Below are positions 1 to 12,079 of a DNA stretch of 64,000 nt, one piece after another. How positions within the stretch are numbered: position 1 is the first letter of the stretch; every line of letters starts with the position of its first letter. The notes below the pieces were generated by a model. That model searched no databases, was not told the DNA's origin, and saw only the letters and a program-made list of their open reading frames with translations. The translations under genes and the position numbers were made by a program. The DNA is from Echiichthys vipera (lineage: Eukaryota; Chordata; Actinopteri; Perciformes; Trachinidae). Location of the stretch: positions 26,962,961 to 27,026,960 of the forward strand of contig OY829661.1 of the NCBI GenBank assembly GCA_963691815.1. The letters run 5' to 3'.

Positions 1-1087
1 TCTTCCTCTTGTCCTCCTCTTCCTCCTGCTCCTCTTCTTCCTCTCCTCCTCCTCAACTTCCTCTTGATCTCGTCCTCCTCCTCCTCTTCTTCCCATCCTC
101 TTCCTTCTGCTCTTCCTTTTGTCCTCCTCCTCTTCCTCTTCTTGCTCCTCTTCTTCCTCTTGTCCTCCTCTTCCTCTCCTCCTCCTCCTCTTCCTTCTCC
201 TCCTCTTCTTCCTCCTCTTCCTCTTGTCCTCCTCTTCCTTCTCCTCCTCTTCTTCTTCCTCTTGTCCTCATCCTGCTCCTTCTTCCTCTCCTCCTCATCT
301 TCCTCTTGATCTCGTCCTCCTCCTCCTCTTCTTCCCATCCTCTTCCTTCTGCTCTTCCTTTTGTCCTCCTCCTCTTCCTCTCCTCTTTTCCTCCTACTCC
401 TTCTCTTCTTTCTCCTCTTCTTCCCCCTCCTCTTGTCCTCTTCCTTCTCCTCCTCCTCCTTCTCTCCCCCTCTTCCTCCTCTTCCTTCTCCTCTTCCTCC
501 TCCTCCTCCTCCTCCTCTTATTCTTCTTCTCCTCTCCTCCTCCTCCTCTTGTCCTTCTCTTCCTCCTCTTCCTCTCCTCCTCTTCGTCCTCTTGTCCTCC
601 CTATCTTCTTCCCCCTCCTCCTACTCTGCCTTGTCCTCCTCTTCTTCCTCTTGTCCTTCTCCTCCTCCTCTTCTTCCTCTTGTCCTCCTTCTCTTTTTTG
701 TCTACCTCCCTCTCTTCTTCCCCCTCCTCCTACTCTTCCTTCTCCTCCTCTTCTTCCTCTTGTCCTCCTCTTGCTCCTCTTCTTCCTCTCCTCCTCCCCC
801 TCCTCCCTCTCGTCCTCATCCTTCTCCTCCTCTTGTCCTCTTCCTCCTCCTCCTCCTTCTCTTGCCCCCCCCCACCTCCTCCTCCCCCCTCCTCCTCTTC
901 CTCCTCCTCCTTCTCCTCCTCTTCTTCCTCTTGTCCTCTTCTTGCTCCTCTTCTTCCTCTCCTCCTCCCTCTCTTCTTCCTCTTGTCCTCATCCTTCTCC
1001 TCCTCTTGTCCTCTTCCTCCTCCTTCTCTTGCCCCCCCCCCACCTCCTCCTCCTCCTCCTCTTCTCCTCCTCCTCCTCCTCCTCTCC
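1..1087. repeat. Polypyrimidine (TCC/CTT) tract
   Basis: Over 1 kb of the + strand is almost purely C and T, built from irregular TCC, TTCC and TCTTG blocks; the complement is purine-only. A rough longer periodicity is visible: the stretch near 57-130 recurs near 297-370. Long serine/leucine/proline frames cross it, but they follow from composition and are not genes. The tract continues past the left edge of the window. Such tracts can form triplex (H-DNA) in general; here that is inference. Confidence 0.95.
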
Positions 1088-1206
1088 GGTTGGAGCTGAT
1101 AGAAAGGCAACAGGAACTCAAATCTCCACTGGTTAAACAGAGGAACGAGAAACTTTATTAAGCAGCAGGCCTAATGTGCCTAATAAAGTGGCCGCTGAGC
1201 GTACGC
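1086..1206 (+). mobile_element. Tc1/mariner transposon fragment
   Basis: Right after the pyrimidine tract the + strand reads VGADRKATGTQIST (about 1090-1133), which matches the remembered start of a transposase segment in fish Tc1-like elements (IGADRKATVTQITT). A stop follows at once. The stretch CCTAATAAAGTGGCCGCTGA (about 1177-1196) resembles the terminal inverted repeat of the same fish family. This is an internally deleted, dead copy. Family assignment is from memory of motifs. Confidence 0.6.
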
Positions 1207-2009
1207 AGCATCCTATCCCGTCTGATAATTAAATTAAAAACGGCGCCTGATATTTGAGATTTGAAGTGAACCCGCGGACGGAGCGTCTGACCCTGGATCA
1301 GCAGAGCCGTACATCACAAATACGAGGTTGGACAAAGCACCTTGGTGAAGATTACTCTCCTGCACCGATCATCCATCACGCTGCAGCTCGTCCTTGGAAT
1401 ACATAATGTAATGATAATCTGATCCAGTATGCAAATGAGGGCTCAGCGGGGTGACTGCAGGGAGGACAGTCCACCTGCCCCCCCACACACACGAGGAGCC
1501 CCAAACCCCAGATCTGCAGATTACAGCTTTAACGCAGAGAGGAGTGCAAACTGAGCGCAGGAGATATCAACCCACGCTGTTTGTGTAGTCAAATCAGATG
1601 CACCGCAGCATTATCTGCATGTGATTCAGCTTCTGTATGAGATTAGCGGGAGTTGAAGCAGCATCCGAGATGTTGCGCGTCTCTGCAGCTCGCGGTCTAA
1701 TCCCTGTCAGAGCTGGTGGATCCTCAATCCCTTTCAGTTAATGCACCGTGACCGTCGCGCCAAATTATGTAATTACACCGGGGTTGGAGGCACAACGCAC
1801 GCACGGATGTGGATGCTGCGGAGGGACATCGTGGTTTTGCTTCGCTCTCACTGACGCCGAGCAGAAACGGGCACAAATGTAAGACACGTGACCTTCATCC
1901 GACCTTCTGCTGTCCGTCTCTGGGAGGACACAGTGAGCTAAACACTGGTGTTCGCCTTAAGTCAATTTAGTAGAAGAATTACTTCACTCTGTTATTATAC
2001 ATGTTACTT
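1207..2009. other. Unique spacer, no gene seen
   Basis: No convincing exon, RNA gene or repeat is visible. Composition is balanced and differs from the arrays around it. Confidence 0.5.
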
Positions 2010-2056
2010 ACACACACGCACGCACGCACGCACGCACGCACGCACACACGCACGCA
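2010..2056. repeat. (CGCA)n microsatellite
   Basis: About eleven CGCA/CACA tetranucleotides in a row. Confidence 0.95.
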
Positions 2057-2068
2057 ATTAATGGAGAG

Positions 2069-2235
2069 ATGTCAGAGCGAGTGGGCTGCCAGTGGATCAG
2101 CGCCCCAAGCAGTAGGGGGCCTTGCTCGACAGCACCTCAGCAGTGCCCAGGAGATGAACTTGCACCTCTCCAGCCACTGGAGACTCGAACCGGCAACCCT
2201 CTGGTTCCCAGCCAAGTGGGACTGAGCTACTGCCG
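2069..2235 (-). repeat. Interspersed repeat, inverted partner at 2606-2700
   Basis: The complement of about 2113-2196 matches about 2609-2690 with a few mismatches, both containing GGTTCGAGTCTCCAGTGG. The GGTTCGA core resembles an RNA polymerase III B box, so a tRNA-derived SINE fragment is possible. No complete A box or tail is clear. Confidence 0.6.
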
Positions 2236-2286
2236 CCCCAGAGTAGTAACACCACACTGTAGAAATACTTCTGCTACAGGTAATCA

Positions 2287-2390
2287 TTAGGTAGGTGGTA
2301 AGAAATGTGGTCTTTACCTACTCCGTAAAGTGTCCTGAGATATCTTTTGTTATGATTTGGCACTATAAATAAAATTGAATTGAATTAGGG
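2287..2390 (+). mobile_element. L2-type LINE 3' tail
   Basis: The stretch reads GTCTTTACCTACTCCGTAAA, then GTGTCCTGAGATATC, then TATAAATAAAATTGAATTGA. This is the same 3' end seen at 36745-36824 (+) and, inverted, at 41250-41330. The ATTGA-type tail is a hallmark I associate with fish L2/Maui elements. Only the tail is present. Confidence 0.75.
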
Positions 2391-2605
2391 TTGCAAAATT
2401 CTAATTGCTTAATTTTCAGAGTTGGAAACTTTCCATGGGAATTAACAGGAATTTATGGGAATAAATGGAAATTTACAAAATTGAAGGTCGGCCATTAACA
2501 GGGAGTTTAATAAATACAGTTGGGTGAAAATAAATTTCAGCATAATCTTGACAAAAACAACCGAATTTCATGCAAGTACACTTGAGAATATGGCTGCTAT
2601 TCCCC

Positions 2606-2700
2606 CGGTTCGAGTCTCCAGTGGCTGGAGAGTTGCCAGTTCATCCCCTGGGCACTGCCGAGGTGCTGTTGAGCAAGGCGCTGAACCCCCAACTGCATAA
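2606..2700 (+). repeat. Interspersed repeat, inverted partner of 2069-2235
   Basis: It carries GGTTCGAGTCTCCAGTGGCT followed by the segment that appears reversed near 2113-2196. Roughly 350 bases separate the two arms. Confidence 0.6.
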
Positions 2701-2715
2701 AAGAATGGACGTAGC

Positions 2716-2925
2716 GTCTCTGTTGAGGTCCATTCTTCCTCAGCTCTCTTTTCATCACAACGGTGCGGTAGAGCGACTGCAGCTCCGCCCCCGCTGCTCC
2801 GATTCTCCGGCCAAACTCACGCTCCATCGTCCCCTCACTCATGAACAAGATCCTGAGGGACTTGAACTCCTTCACTTGGGGTAAGGACTCATTCCCTACC
2901 TGGAGTAAGCGATCCACCGCTTAAA
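2716..2925 (-). mobile_element. Rex3/RTE-like LINE fragment
   Basis: The minus strand encodes KEFKSLRILFMSEGTMEREF, then GRRIGAAGAELQSLYRTVV, the C-terminal part of a non-LTR retrotransposon polymerase region that recurs at 4085, 15005 and 49145. Both ends are truncated. The Rex3/RTE label rests on remembered sequence and on the GATGA-type tail of sister copies. Confidence 0.75.
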
Positions 2926-4084
2926 AGAGTAAAAATGACAAATTCACAACCTGCATTCAGGTCATCTTCACCCTCTTATCCGGGGCCGGGTCGGATATTC
3001 ACAACCTGCTACGTGACCGATGAAATATTTCAGTGTCCTAAAACATGCAAACGAGCATTTGTTCTGTGTTTGGAGGTTCGGTTTTAATCATCTACTGTTG
3101 GAAAAAGATAAAAAAAGCCTCATTGTTGGAGTCGGAGAGTCGTCGTTCACCGTCACAGTTAACAATGACTCTCACAATACAACGCAGCTCAACATTAATG
3201 TATTTGTTTTGAACGTTTCCAAGAGTTTGGTGAGTTTTCTTTAGGTTGTGTCGGTTCAAACGAGGTAAACGCTGAAGTCTCAGTTTGGGGAAAGCTTGAA
3301 ATCCAAAGGTGCACGGTTCGATCCCTCTGTCCAATAAGGAAAAGAACTGGAAGAACGCGTTTTATTGGACAGTCTTGAGTTTATTTTGCTTATTTACTGA
3401 CGTAGGAACTTGTTTGCTTTTATTTTTATTAACTATTTAAAAATCTCAAAATGGTTGTCAGCTGCGACTGCTCCTGATGAGCCCTGGGGGAAAAAACGCT
3501 TCATCTTTTACCTAAATTACTGAATTAATGATTTTAAATTACCTTAAAACACAAATTTCTCGCACAATGGAGAGAGTTTGTCTTATTTCGCCGATAAATT
3601 CTGTTCAAAGTGGAAGTGATGAAGCAGAACATCGCACTCCTGCTGCAGCCTGAACGTCCGTTTCAATCACCTGCAGAGTTCAACAACCTGTGAGAAGATG
3701 TCAGACCTTTGTCTCCATGACGATGCATCATATTGATGACCTTCTCTCTCTGTTCACCGGCAGCGGCCAGACTCTTATTGTTGTCCTGGTCGTTTTAAAG
3801 AAGTCCCACGGAGCCCGTAAAGGAGAAACGCCGTCACATTCACAGTCCAAAATGTCACCAGCTGTAGCGATCGCTATCCATAAAGTTTTCATAAATGTCA
3901 CGGAGAAAATGAAACAGCCCGTAGCAATTAGGCGTTTCCTTAAAGGCCACCCTTTCACAATAAAAGCACAGGAAGAGAGAATCTGGTAAAACTGACGCTT
4001 TATTCATGTAATTATTTGGGGATTTCTGTTTGTGTTTAAATCTGATCTCTAAATCTGAGGCCATGGCTCTCAGCAGGAAACCGG
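2926..4084. other. Unique spacer, no gene seen
   Basis: Several short open frames occur on both strands, but none has a recognisable domain or splice context. A short copy of the Rex3-like 3' end (TCATCTTCACCCTCTTATCC) lies near 2963-2982. Confidence 0.5.
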
Positions 4085-4741
4085 TGGATTGCTTACTCCA
4101 GACAGGGAACGAGTCCTGACCCCAAGTGAAGGAGTTCAAGGACCTCAGGATCTTGTTCACGAGTGAGGGGACGATGGAGCGTGAGTTTGGCCGGAGAATC
4201 AGAGCAGCGGGGGCGGAGCTGCAGTCGCTCTACCGCACCGTTGTGATGAAAAGAGAGCTGAGGAAGACAAAGCTCTGGATCTACCCTCAGTCCTGGTTCC
4301 TACCCTCACCTGTGGTCATGAAAGCTGGGTCAGGACCCAAAGAACCAGGTCCAGGTCCAAGCGTCTGAAACGTGTTTCCTCAGGAGGGGGGCTGGAGTCT
4401 CCCTTAGAGAGAGGGGGAGAAGTTCAGTATCCGTGAGGAACTCGGAGTAGAGCCGCTGCTCCTTTGTGTTGAAAGGAGCCAGTTGAGGTGGTTCAGGATC
4501 ATCTGGTAAGGATGAACCCTGGGCGCCTCCCTAGGGAGGTGTTCCAGGCACGTCAAGCTGGGAGGAGGCCTCGGGGAAGACCCAGGACCAGGTGGAGAGA
4601 TTAGATCTCCACACTGGCCTGGGAACGCCTCAGGATCCCCCAGTTAGAGCTGGTTAATGTGGCCCGGGAAAGGGAAGTTTGGGGTCCTCTGCTAAAGCTG
4701 CTGCCCCCGAGACCCGACCCCGGATAAGAGGCTGAAGATGA
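4085..4741 (+). mobile_element. Rex3/RTE-like LINE, 3' part
   Basis: The + strand encodes KEFKDLRILFTSEGTMEREF and then GRRIRAAGAELQSLYRTVV. The usual downstream segment follows, with frameshifts, and contains ACCCAGGACCAGGTGGAGAG. It ends with CCCCGGATAAGAGGCTGAAG. It is 5'-truncated and degenerate. Related copies lie at 2716, 14622, 36067, 40487, 41800 and 48898. Confidence 0.8.
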
Positions 4742-5389
4742 GATTTTATATTAAGCAAAAATAAATGAAAATAAAATAAATTAGCTAAATCGTACTGTAC
4801 GTCCAGCATCAGTTTTACATTTAAATAAATACATTTAAAAAGCAGCTTAATGAGCCCATCTCAACATCACCTCCTGTATCGTTTTCTATATTAAAGGTTT
4901 TTGCACATATCTGAAACATATTCACATAACTGCACTCAGCGGTCGGTAACGCCGAACCAATCAAGAGTCTCGTCCAATTAAAAAGGAAACCTCTGCGGTC
5001 TCCTAGCAACAGAGTGCTGCTGAGAGCGATGCCCTTTGGTTTTAAGCATCATTTTCTCCACGGGAGACTTTTTCAAAATGCGTCTGACGACTTTAAAAAG
5101 CATCTGAACTGTGATTTTAGTGGAAGAAAGTGTGGTAATTTTGTTTCATAAGATAAAAAACATAAAATATATATACACATAAAAATGTTAATATTCCATA
5201 TGTTGAGTCAGCTGTTACATCTGAACAGGGATGGAAAGAAAAAAGTGCAAAAATGTACTAAAATAAGCATTTTAAAGCAGATTAAATGTACTATGCTCGA
5301 TTATATATATATATAATTAACTCATGTCAATATTGAGACCGTGATTATTTAAAACCGTGCGGAAACATGATGCACTTATTGAACATTTT
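4742..5389. other. AT-rich spacer, no gene seen
   Basis: A short AT dinucleotide run lies near 5300-5317. Nothing else is supportable. Confidence 0.5.
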
Positions 5390-6200
5390 GTTAAAACTGC
5401 CTTTTTAAAAGTCAATTTTTTCAAGAGTAGCCTAACAGATGTTTAAAATAGTTAGCTTAAGTAACAAATACATGTTTGAAATACTGTAGTTAGCTAAAAG
5501 AAGTAACAATTATGTTTGAAATGAAGCTAAATGCTTGAAATAGTTAGCTAGAAGCAGGCTAACAAATGTGAAATACTGTAGTTAGCAAAAGTAGCCTAAC
5601 AGATGCTTGAAGTAGTTAGCTTAAGTAACACAAACATGTTTGAAATACTTTAGTTAGCTAAAAAAAAAGTAACAAATATATGTTTGAAATTAAGCTAAAA
5701 GCTTTAAATAGTTAATGTCAGCCAAGAGAAACAAATGTTTGAAATAGTTAGCTAGAAGCAACAAATACATGTTTTAAGTAGTTAGCTAGAAGCAGGCTAA
5801 CAAATTTGAAATACTGTAGTTAGCCAAAGTAGCCTAACAGATGTTTGAAATAGTTAGCTTAAGTAACAAAAATATATTTGATATACTGTAGTTAGCTAGC
5901 CAAAAGTAACAAATGTTTGAAATAGTTAGCTAGAAGTAACAAATACATGTTTGAAATACTGTAGTTAGCTAAAAGAAGTAACAAATATGTTTGAAATTAA
6001 GTTAAAAGCTTTAAATAGTTCATGTCAGCCTGCTTCTAGCTAACTATTTCAAGCATTTTTTACTTTTGGCTAACAAATGTGAAATACTGTAGTTAGCCAA
6101 AGTAGCCCAACAGATGTTTGAAACAGTTAGCTTAAGTAACAAAAACATGTTTGAAATACTGTAGTTAGCTAAAAACTAACTACAGTATTTCAAAAGTACA
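5390..6200. repeat. AT-rich degenerate minisatellite (GTTAGCT family), block 1
   Basis: Irregular units of about 30-45 bp combine GTTTGAAATA, CTGTAGTTAGCTAAAAG and AAGTAACAAATA. Around 6025-6060 the units appear in reverse orientation (CTGCTTCTAGCTAACTATTT), and 6174-6195 is again reversed. The array therefore contains local inversions. Confidence 0.9.
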
Positions 6201-7059
6201 ATATTCACCTCTGAGATGTAAAACAACAAGTCTGAGAAAAGAAGCATAAAATGGAAGAATTTTGAATTTGTACTTAAGTAAATGTTTTTAGTTTCATTTC
6301 ACCACGGCAAAATAATATATGTCAGAGAAACATCTGCAGCCTGTGCACACCAGTGATAACACAACCACCTCAATATAAGGAGGCACAAAAGTTACACTGT
6401 GATAATAACCAACAATTCATAAATTGACACCAATGTGAGTGCAACAAGTAACAAGCAACAAACAATATAAAGCCACAGAACTCAAACAACGTCAGACACA
6501 ACAAAGCAACATCACCAAAACACACAACACACAGATAAGCAAACAGTATAAACTCCACAGCTGCTGCAGACACACACATTACTGCACAACACTGAATTAT
6601 TGTTGTTGTTGTTGTTGTTACTCAGCTGTCTGACCTGTAACTCTGAGTCCATGTGCACCAAGAATCCTCCACAATCTGCTCCAGGTTCAATTCCTCTGCT
6701 CATTCCTTCCCAAAACTAAACAAACTCAGTCCAGTGAGTCTCTCTGTCCCACTATGACCAGTTCAATGTGGCAGAAAGGCCTCACACACATCAGTGGAAG
6801 TAAACGTGTCTGTGCTGCTCATCCACCATGAGCAAACTAGCATGTAGCATGTAGCATGTAAGCCAGTCCCAGCATGCACCTGTTGTCAAAGGTGGGTTTG
6901 ATTGGGGTGACTCAGCCGGCCACACCTTCATTAAACCAGTGATTTACAGAAACACTTGTGATTAAAAAACACATGTTAAAAGTTACATTTTCTTCTTTTT
7001 TAAATACTCAAAAGTACAAAAACACAACTTTGTAATGGCACTAAATTTTGTTCTGTTAC
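6201..7059. other. Unique spacer between two AT-rich blocks
   Basis: It holds a (TTG)n run at about 6597-6620 and three copies of AGCATGT near 6840-6862. No gene is visible. Confidence 0.5.
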
Positions 7060-8340
7060 AATAAATTGCTAAAAGTATGGTTGAAATAGTTTCCTCAAAG
7101 TAATAAATACATATTTGAAATAGTTTACTGAAAGTAATAGATGTGTGTTTGGTAAAATAGATGAAATAGTGAGATAAAAGTACATTTTTGAAATAGTTAA
7201 TGTTAGCAGAAAGTAACATAGGCAAAATGTTTGGAATAAAAGAAATACATGTTTGAAGTTAGCTAAAACCAACAAATAAACTTTTGAAATAGTTCGCAAA
7301 AAGCAGGCTAACACATGTGAAATACTGTAGTTAGCAAAAGTAGCCTAACAGATTTTTGAAATAGTTAGCTTAAGTAACAACAACATTTTAAAAATACTGT
7401 AGTTAGCTAATAAAGTAACAAATAATGTTTGAAATTAAGCTAAATGTTTGAAATAGTTAGCTAGAAGTAACAAATTACATGTTTAAAATAGTTTGCTAAA
7501 AAGTAACAAATACTGTATATTTGAAACTAAGCTAAAAGCTTTAAACAGTTAATGTTTGGTAAAAGTAACAAATGTTTGAAATAGTTAGCTAGAAGTAGGC
7601 CTAACATGTTTTAATTGCTAGCTAAAAGCAGGCTTACAAATTTGAAATACTGTAGTTAGCAAAAGTAATAGATTCGTATGCATTTAAAATAGTTAGCTAA
7701 AGTAACAAATATTTGTTTGAAATTAATCTAAATGCTTGAAATAGTTAATGTCAGCTAAATGAAACAAATGTTTGAAATAGTTAGCTAAGAGCAGGCTAAC
7801 AAATGTGAAATACTGTAGTTAGCAAACGTTATAGATATGTATACATTTAAAATAGTTAGCTAAAGTAACAAATACGTTTGAAATTAGGTAAAAGCTTTGG
7901 ATAGTTAATGTTAGCAAGAAGTAACAAACATGTTTGAAATAGTTAGCTAAAAGCAGGCTAACAATTTTAAATTTGCTGAAGTTAGCAAAAGTTAAAGCTA
8001 TATGTTTGAAATACTTAGCTAAAGTAACAAATATATGTTTGAAATTAAGCTAAAAGCTTTGAATAGTTAATGTTAGCTAAAAGTGACAAATGTTTGAAAT
8101 AGTTAGCTAAAAGTAGGCTAACAAATATGAAATACTAAAGTTAGCAAAGGTTATAGATATATGTTTGAAACACTTAGCTAAAGTAACAAATATGTTTGAA
8201 GTCGTTAGCTGAAGTAACAGTTATAGGGTGTGTCTGAAATTAAGCTAAAAGTGTGAAATAGGTAATGTTTGGTAAAAATGTTCGTGGTAATTAGCTAAAA
8301 ATAAGAGCTCAAATAGCTTAAAGTCATTAATAAATGGTTG
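7060..8340. repeat. AT-rich degenerate minisatellite (GTTAGCT family), block 2
   Basis: Same motif family as the block at 5390-6200 (TTTGAAATAGTTAGCTA, AAGTAACAAAT, GAAATACTGTAGTTAGC). A longer period is visible: the set 'GTTAATGTTAGC...TTTGAAATAGTTAGCT...GCAGGCTAACAAAT' returns roughly every 150-250 bp. Confidence 0.9.
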
Positions 8341-9031
8341 AAACGGTCCATTGCTGAAATACCACAAACTCCCTTGTTCCCTCGTGAACTCATATGAAAG
8401 CTTTTATTGATATTTATGACCGAGGTTTGTAATTACGTAAATGAACACGCCGGAGCGATGTCCTCCACATCATCCCGACGTAATTAATAGTCGCCGTCTT
8501 TTCACCTACAAGCCCGGAAACCCGACTTCCATTTGAATTAAGGGATCACTTCACTGCGACCCTTTAGCACCTGAAAGGAAACAGCCTGCGTTTAATATCA
8601 AAACGGCCCCTTTTGATAACATTCGACCTGCAATAACTCCTCGCCACTCGATGAAACCGTGTAATGAAATCCCCCCCCGGTGAGATTTACGGTGAGGACA
8701 GAAAGTGTACATTAATTTAAATGCCTTTGTTAAATTCCACCTGAGGGTGTCCATTACCTTTATATTGTATTAGAGCGCGAGGAGCAGTTAATTAATGCTT
8801 CAGCAGACTATATCAGCTCTGTCCAACTTGGTGTTTAAAGATCCCCGCTGATGTTTGACTGTGTCATTACCTTCAAATGAAAGTGATTTTCCTCTTCAGT
8901 GCACGGCAGGATCCAGCGTAACCAGGCCTTTCTAGTCTGTCTGCACGCCCAGTCCTTTTAAAGGGAGACCCTTGCTTCTGCTTTTGCATAAATCATTTAC
9001 CTCTACTATTCTGAAAATTAAATAAAAATAT
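8341..9031. other. Unique island, possibly conserved non-coding
   Basis: No exon is seen. The island is rich in homeodomain-like TAATTA/ATTAAT cores (for example near 8430 and 8482) and is not repetitive, unlike its neighbours. A regulatory role is conjecture. Confidence 0.4.
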
Positions 9032-10468
9032 TCTTGGGAGCCAAAACATGTACTAAGTTCCCCTTTGAGAGCCAAATCGCAAGCTAAAGTGCCCTCTTGG
9101 GAGGCAAAACGTGGGCTAAAGTGTCCTCTAGGAGCCAAATCACGTGCTAAAGTGCCCTCTAGGAGCCAAAACGTGTGCTAAAGTGCCCTCTAGGAGCCAA
9201 AACGTGTGCTAAAGTGCCCTCTAGGAGCCAAAACGTGTGCTAAAGTGTCCTCTTGGGAGCCAAAACGTGTGCTAAAGTGCCCTCTTGAAAGTCAAAACGT
9301 GCTAAAGTGCTCTGTAGGAACCAAATCACGTGCTAAAGTGCCCTCTTGGGAGGCAAAACATGTGCTAAAGTGCCCTCTTGGGAGCCAAAATGTTTGCTGA
9401 AGTGCCCTCTTGAAAGTCAAAACGGGCGCTAAAGTGCCGCCTAGGAGCCAAAACGTGGGCTAAAGTGACTTCTAGGAGCCAAGATGTGTGCTAAAGTGTC
9501 CTCTAGGAGCCAAAATGTGTGCTACAGTGCCCTCTTGGTAACCAAAAGGCATGCTAAAGTACCCTCTAGAAGTCAAAACGTGTGCGAGAGGGCCCTCTAG
9601 GAGCCAAAACGTGTGCTAAAGTGCCCCCTAGGAGCCAAAATGTGTGCTAAAGTGCCCTCTAGGAGCCAAAATGTGTGCTAAAGTGCCCTCTGGGAACCAG
9701 CACATGTGCTAAAGTGACTTCTAGGAGCCAAAACTTGTGCTAAAGTGCCCTCTAGGAGCCAAAATGTGTGCTAAAGTGTCCTCTTGGGAGCCAAACATGT
9801 GCTAAAGTGCCATCTAGGAACCAAAACGTGTGCTAAAGTGTCCTCTAGGAGCCCAAATGTGTGCTAAAGTGTCCTCTAGGAGCCAAATAACGTGCTAAAG
9901 TGCCCTCTAGGAGCCAAATCACGTGCTAAAGTGTCCTCTAGAAGCCAAAACGTGTGCTAAAGTGCCCTCTAGGACCCAAAATGTGTGCTAAAGTGTCCTC
10001 TAGGAGCCAATATGTTTGCTAAAGTGCCCTCTAGGAGCCAAAATGTGTGCTAAAGTGTCCTCTTCGGAGCATAAACGTGTGCTAAAGTGTCCTCTAGGAA
10101 CCAAAACGTGTGCTAAAGTACCCTCTAGGAGCCAAAACGTGTGCTCAAGTGTCCTCTAGGAGCCAAAATGTGTGCTAAAGTGTCCTCTAGGAGCCAAAAC
10201 ATGTGCTAAAGTACCCTCCAGTAGCCAAATCTCGTGCTAAAGTGACCTCTAGGAGCCAAAACATCTGCTAAAGTGCCCTCTAGGAGCAAAATCATGTGCA
10301 AAAGTGTCCTCTAGAAGTCAAAACGTGTGCTAAAGTGCCCTCTAGAAGCCAAAACGTGTGCTAAAGTGCCCTCTAGAAGCCAAAACGTGTGCTAAATCAC
10401 CCTCTAGGAGCCAAAAAATGTGCTCAAGTGTCCTCTTCAGTGGCGAGGACGTGCTATATGTGCCCTCT
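9032..10468. repeat. 31-bp minisatellite, array 1
   Basis: About 45 units with the core CTCTAGGAGCCAAAAC followed by GTGTGCTAAAGTGTC. Units run 29-32 bp, with common variants TTGGGAG/CTAGGAG and CGTG/TGTG. The edges decay gradually. The same unit returns at 12395-13970 and, 50 kb away, inside a kif2a intron at 60412-60821. Confidence 0.95.
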
Positions 10469-11188
10469 TTTTTTCCTTTTCACCCCTGCCCTTCAAAAAG
10501 TCTGCTTCTAGGACATGAACCTGGGTGAAAGTCCTGTGTTGTGGGACCCTTCTCCCTCTGCGGAAAGGTGGATTACATACAAATACATTATTTTTCATAG
10601 TATTTCATGTGGGAACAGTGACGGAGGACGGCCTGCCTGCTTGAGTAAATGTACTTTCCACTTCTGCTGCTTCAGGAGAATCTTGAAGTTCACAATATAT
10701 ATATTCCTGGCTCTCACGACGACCCGTCCTGATCTCTCTATCTCTGCCTCAGGATGAGAGATCACGTCTGAACCGGCTCGGTCTGTTCATCAGCAGTGAT
10801 GTGTCACTCACGGCCTGTTTCTACCTGGATGGAGTGTCATCCTCGGCGTGAGGAGCCGAGATAAAACAAGGCTTTGGTGTCAGCTTGTCAGACTGAAGCA
10901 GAGACAAAGGTGACAGGAGGATGAGGAAAAAGATGAGAGTGGTGCGCGATCATGAGTGATTCAAACCCCCTCAGAGCCTCTCCACATCGGACACTCGACG
11001 TGAACATGAAGGCTGGAGCACAGAGAGAAGTGTGCTGGATGGAGCCTGTTCACGTGCACTTTAAAACCAGCTGCAGGTGCATTTGGTCCTTTCTCCACAT
11101 GCAGAGTTTTACAACATAAACTACAAAATCTACTAAAGTATAAATACAAAATACATAAACATGACGCTGTAGGTGCAAATATTTAGTG
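10469..11188. other. Unique spacer, no gene seen
   Basis: The sequence is non-repetitive. Short open frames only, without recognisable domains. Confidence 0.5.
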
Positions 11189-11815
11189 ATAACTACAAAG
11201 AGACACAACACGACTACAATGAGACACAAAATGACTACAAAGAGACATAAAATGACTACAAAGAGACACAACATGACTACAAAGAGACACAAATATAACT
11301 ACAGAGACACAAAAACAACTACAATGAGACACAAAATGGTCACAAAGAGATACAAAATGACTACTGAGAGACACAAATGACTACAAAGAGACACAACATG
11401 ACTACAAAGAGACACAAAATGGTCACAAAGAGACACAAAACGACTACAAAGAGACACAAAATGACTACAAAGAGACACAAAGAGACACAAAATGACTACA
11501 AAGAGACACAAATTGACTACAAAGAGACACAAAATGACTACAAAGAGACACAAAATGACTACAAAGAGACACAAAACGACTACAAAGAGACACAAAATGA
11601 CTACAAAGACACACAAAACGACTACAAAGAGACACAAAATGACTACAAAGACACACAAAATCACTACAAAGAGACACAAAATGACTACAAAGACACACAA
11701 AACGACTACAAAGAGACACAACATGACTACACAGAGACACAAAACAACTACAAAGAGACACAAAACAACTACAAAGAGACACAAAACAACTACAAAGAGA
11801 CACAAAATGACTCCA
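11189..11815. repeat. 21-bp minisatellite (CTACAAAGAGACACAAAATG)
   Basis: About 30 units. Because 21 is a multiple of three, every frame without a stop stays open. This explains long MTTKRHK-type (+) and FVSLCSH-type (-) frames that I do not regard as genes. Local variants include GAGACACAACATG and GGTCACAAAG. Confidence 0.95.
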
Positions 11816-12043
11816 GAGATCTAAAATGGTTGAACTTTGCACTGCATTGGGGTGGAGAGTGTGTAGCCGTCTGGTCGTGGCGTCATGTTTGGAGGCAAAG
11901 CTTCGTTCAAACGTGAACAGACGCAGCTAAAGGGCCACAGCTCCACAGACACAGGAGAAGCTCATGGTCTCTTCCTTCCCCCTCATCAGAGTTCAGTGTT
12001 TGCGTGGGTGTCTATTATTCACGCGGACTAACTACATATATCA

Positions 12044-12079
<36 letters not shown>

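Noticed and set aside
9..1161. Serine/leucine/proline-rich frames up to 375 codons
   Set aside because: A pure pyrimidine tract cannot contain a stop codon on this strand, so openness carries no information.
11186..11916. MTTKRHK and CSHFVSL repeat proteins on both strands
   Set aside because: 21-bp satellite translation in several frames at once.
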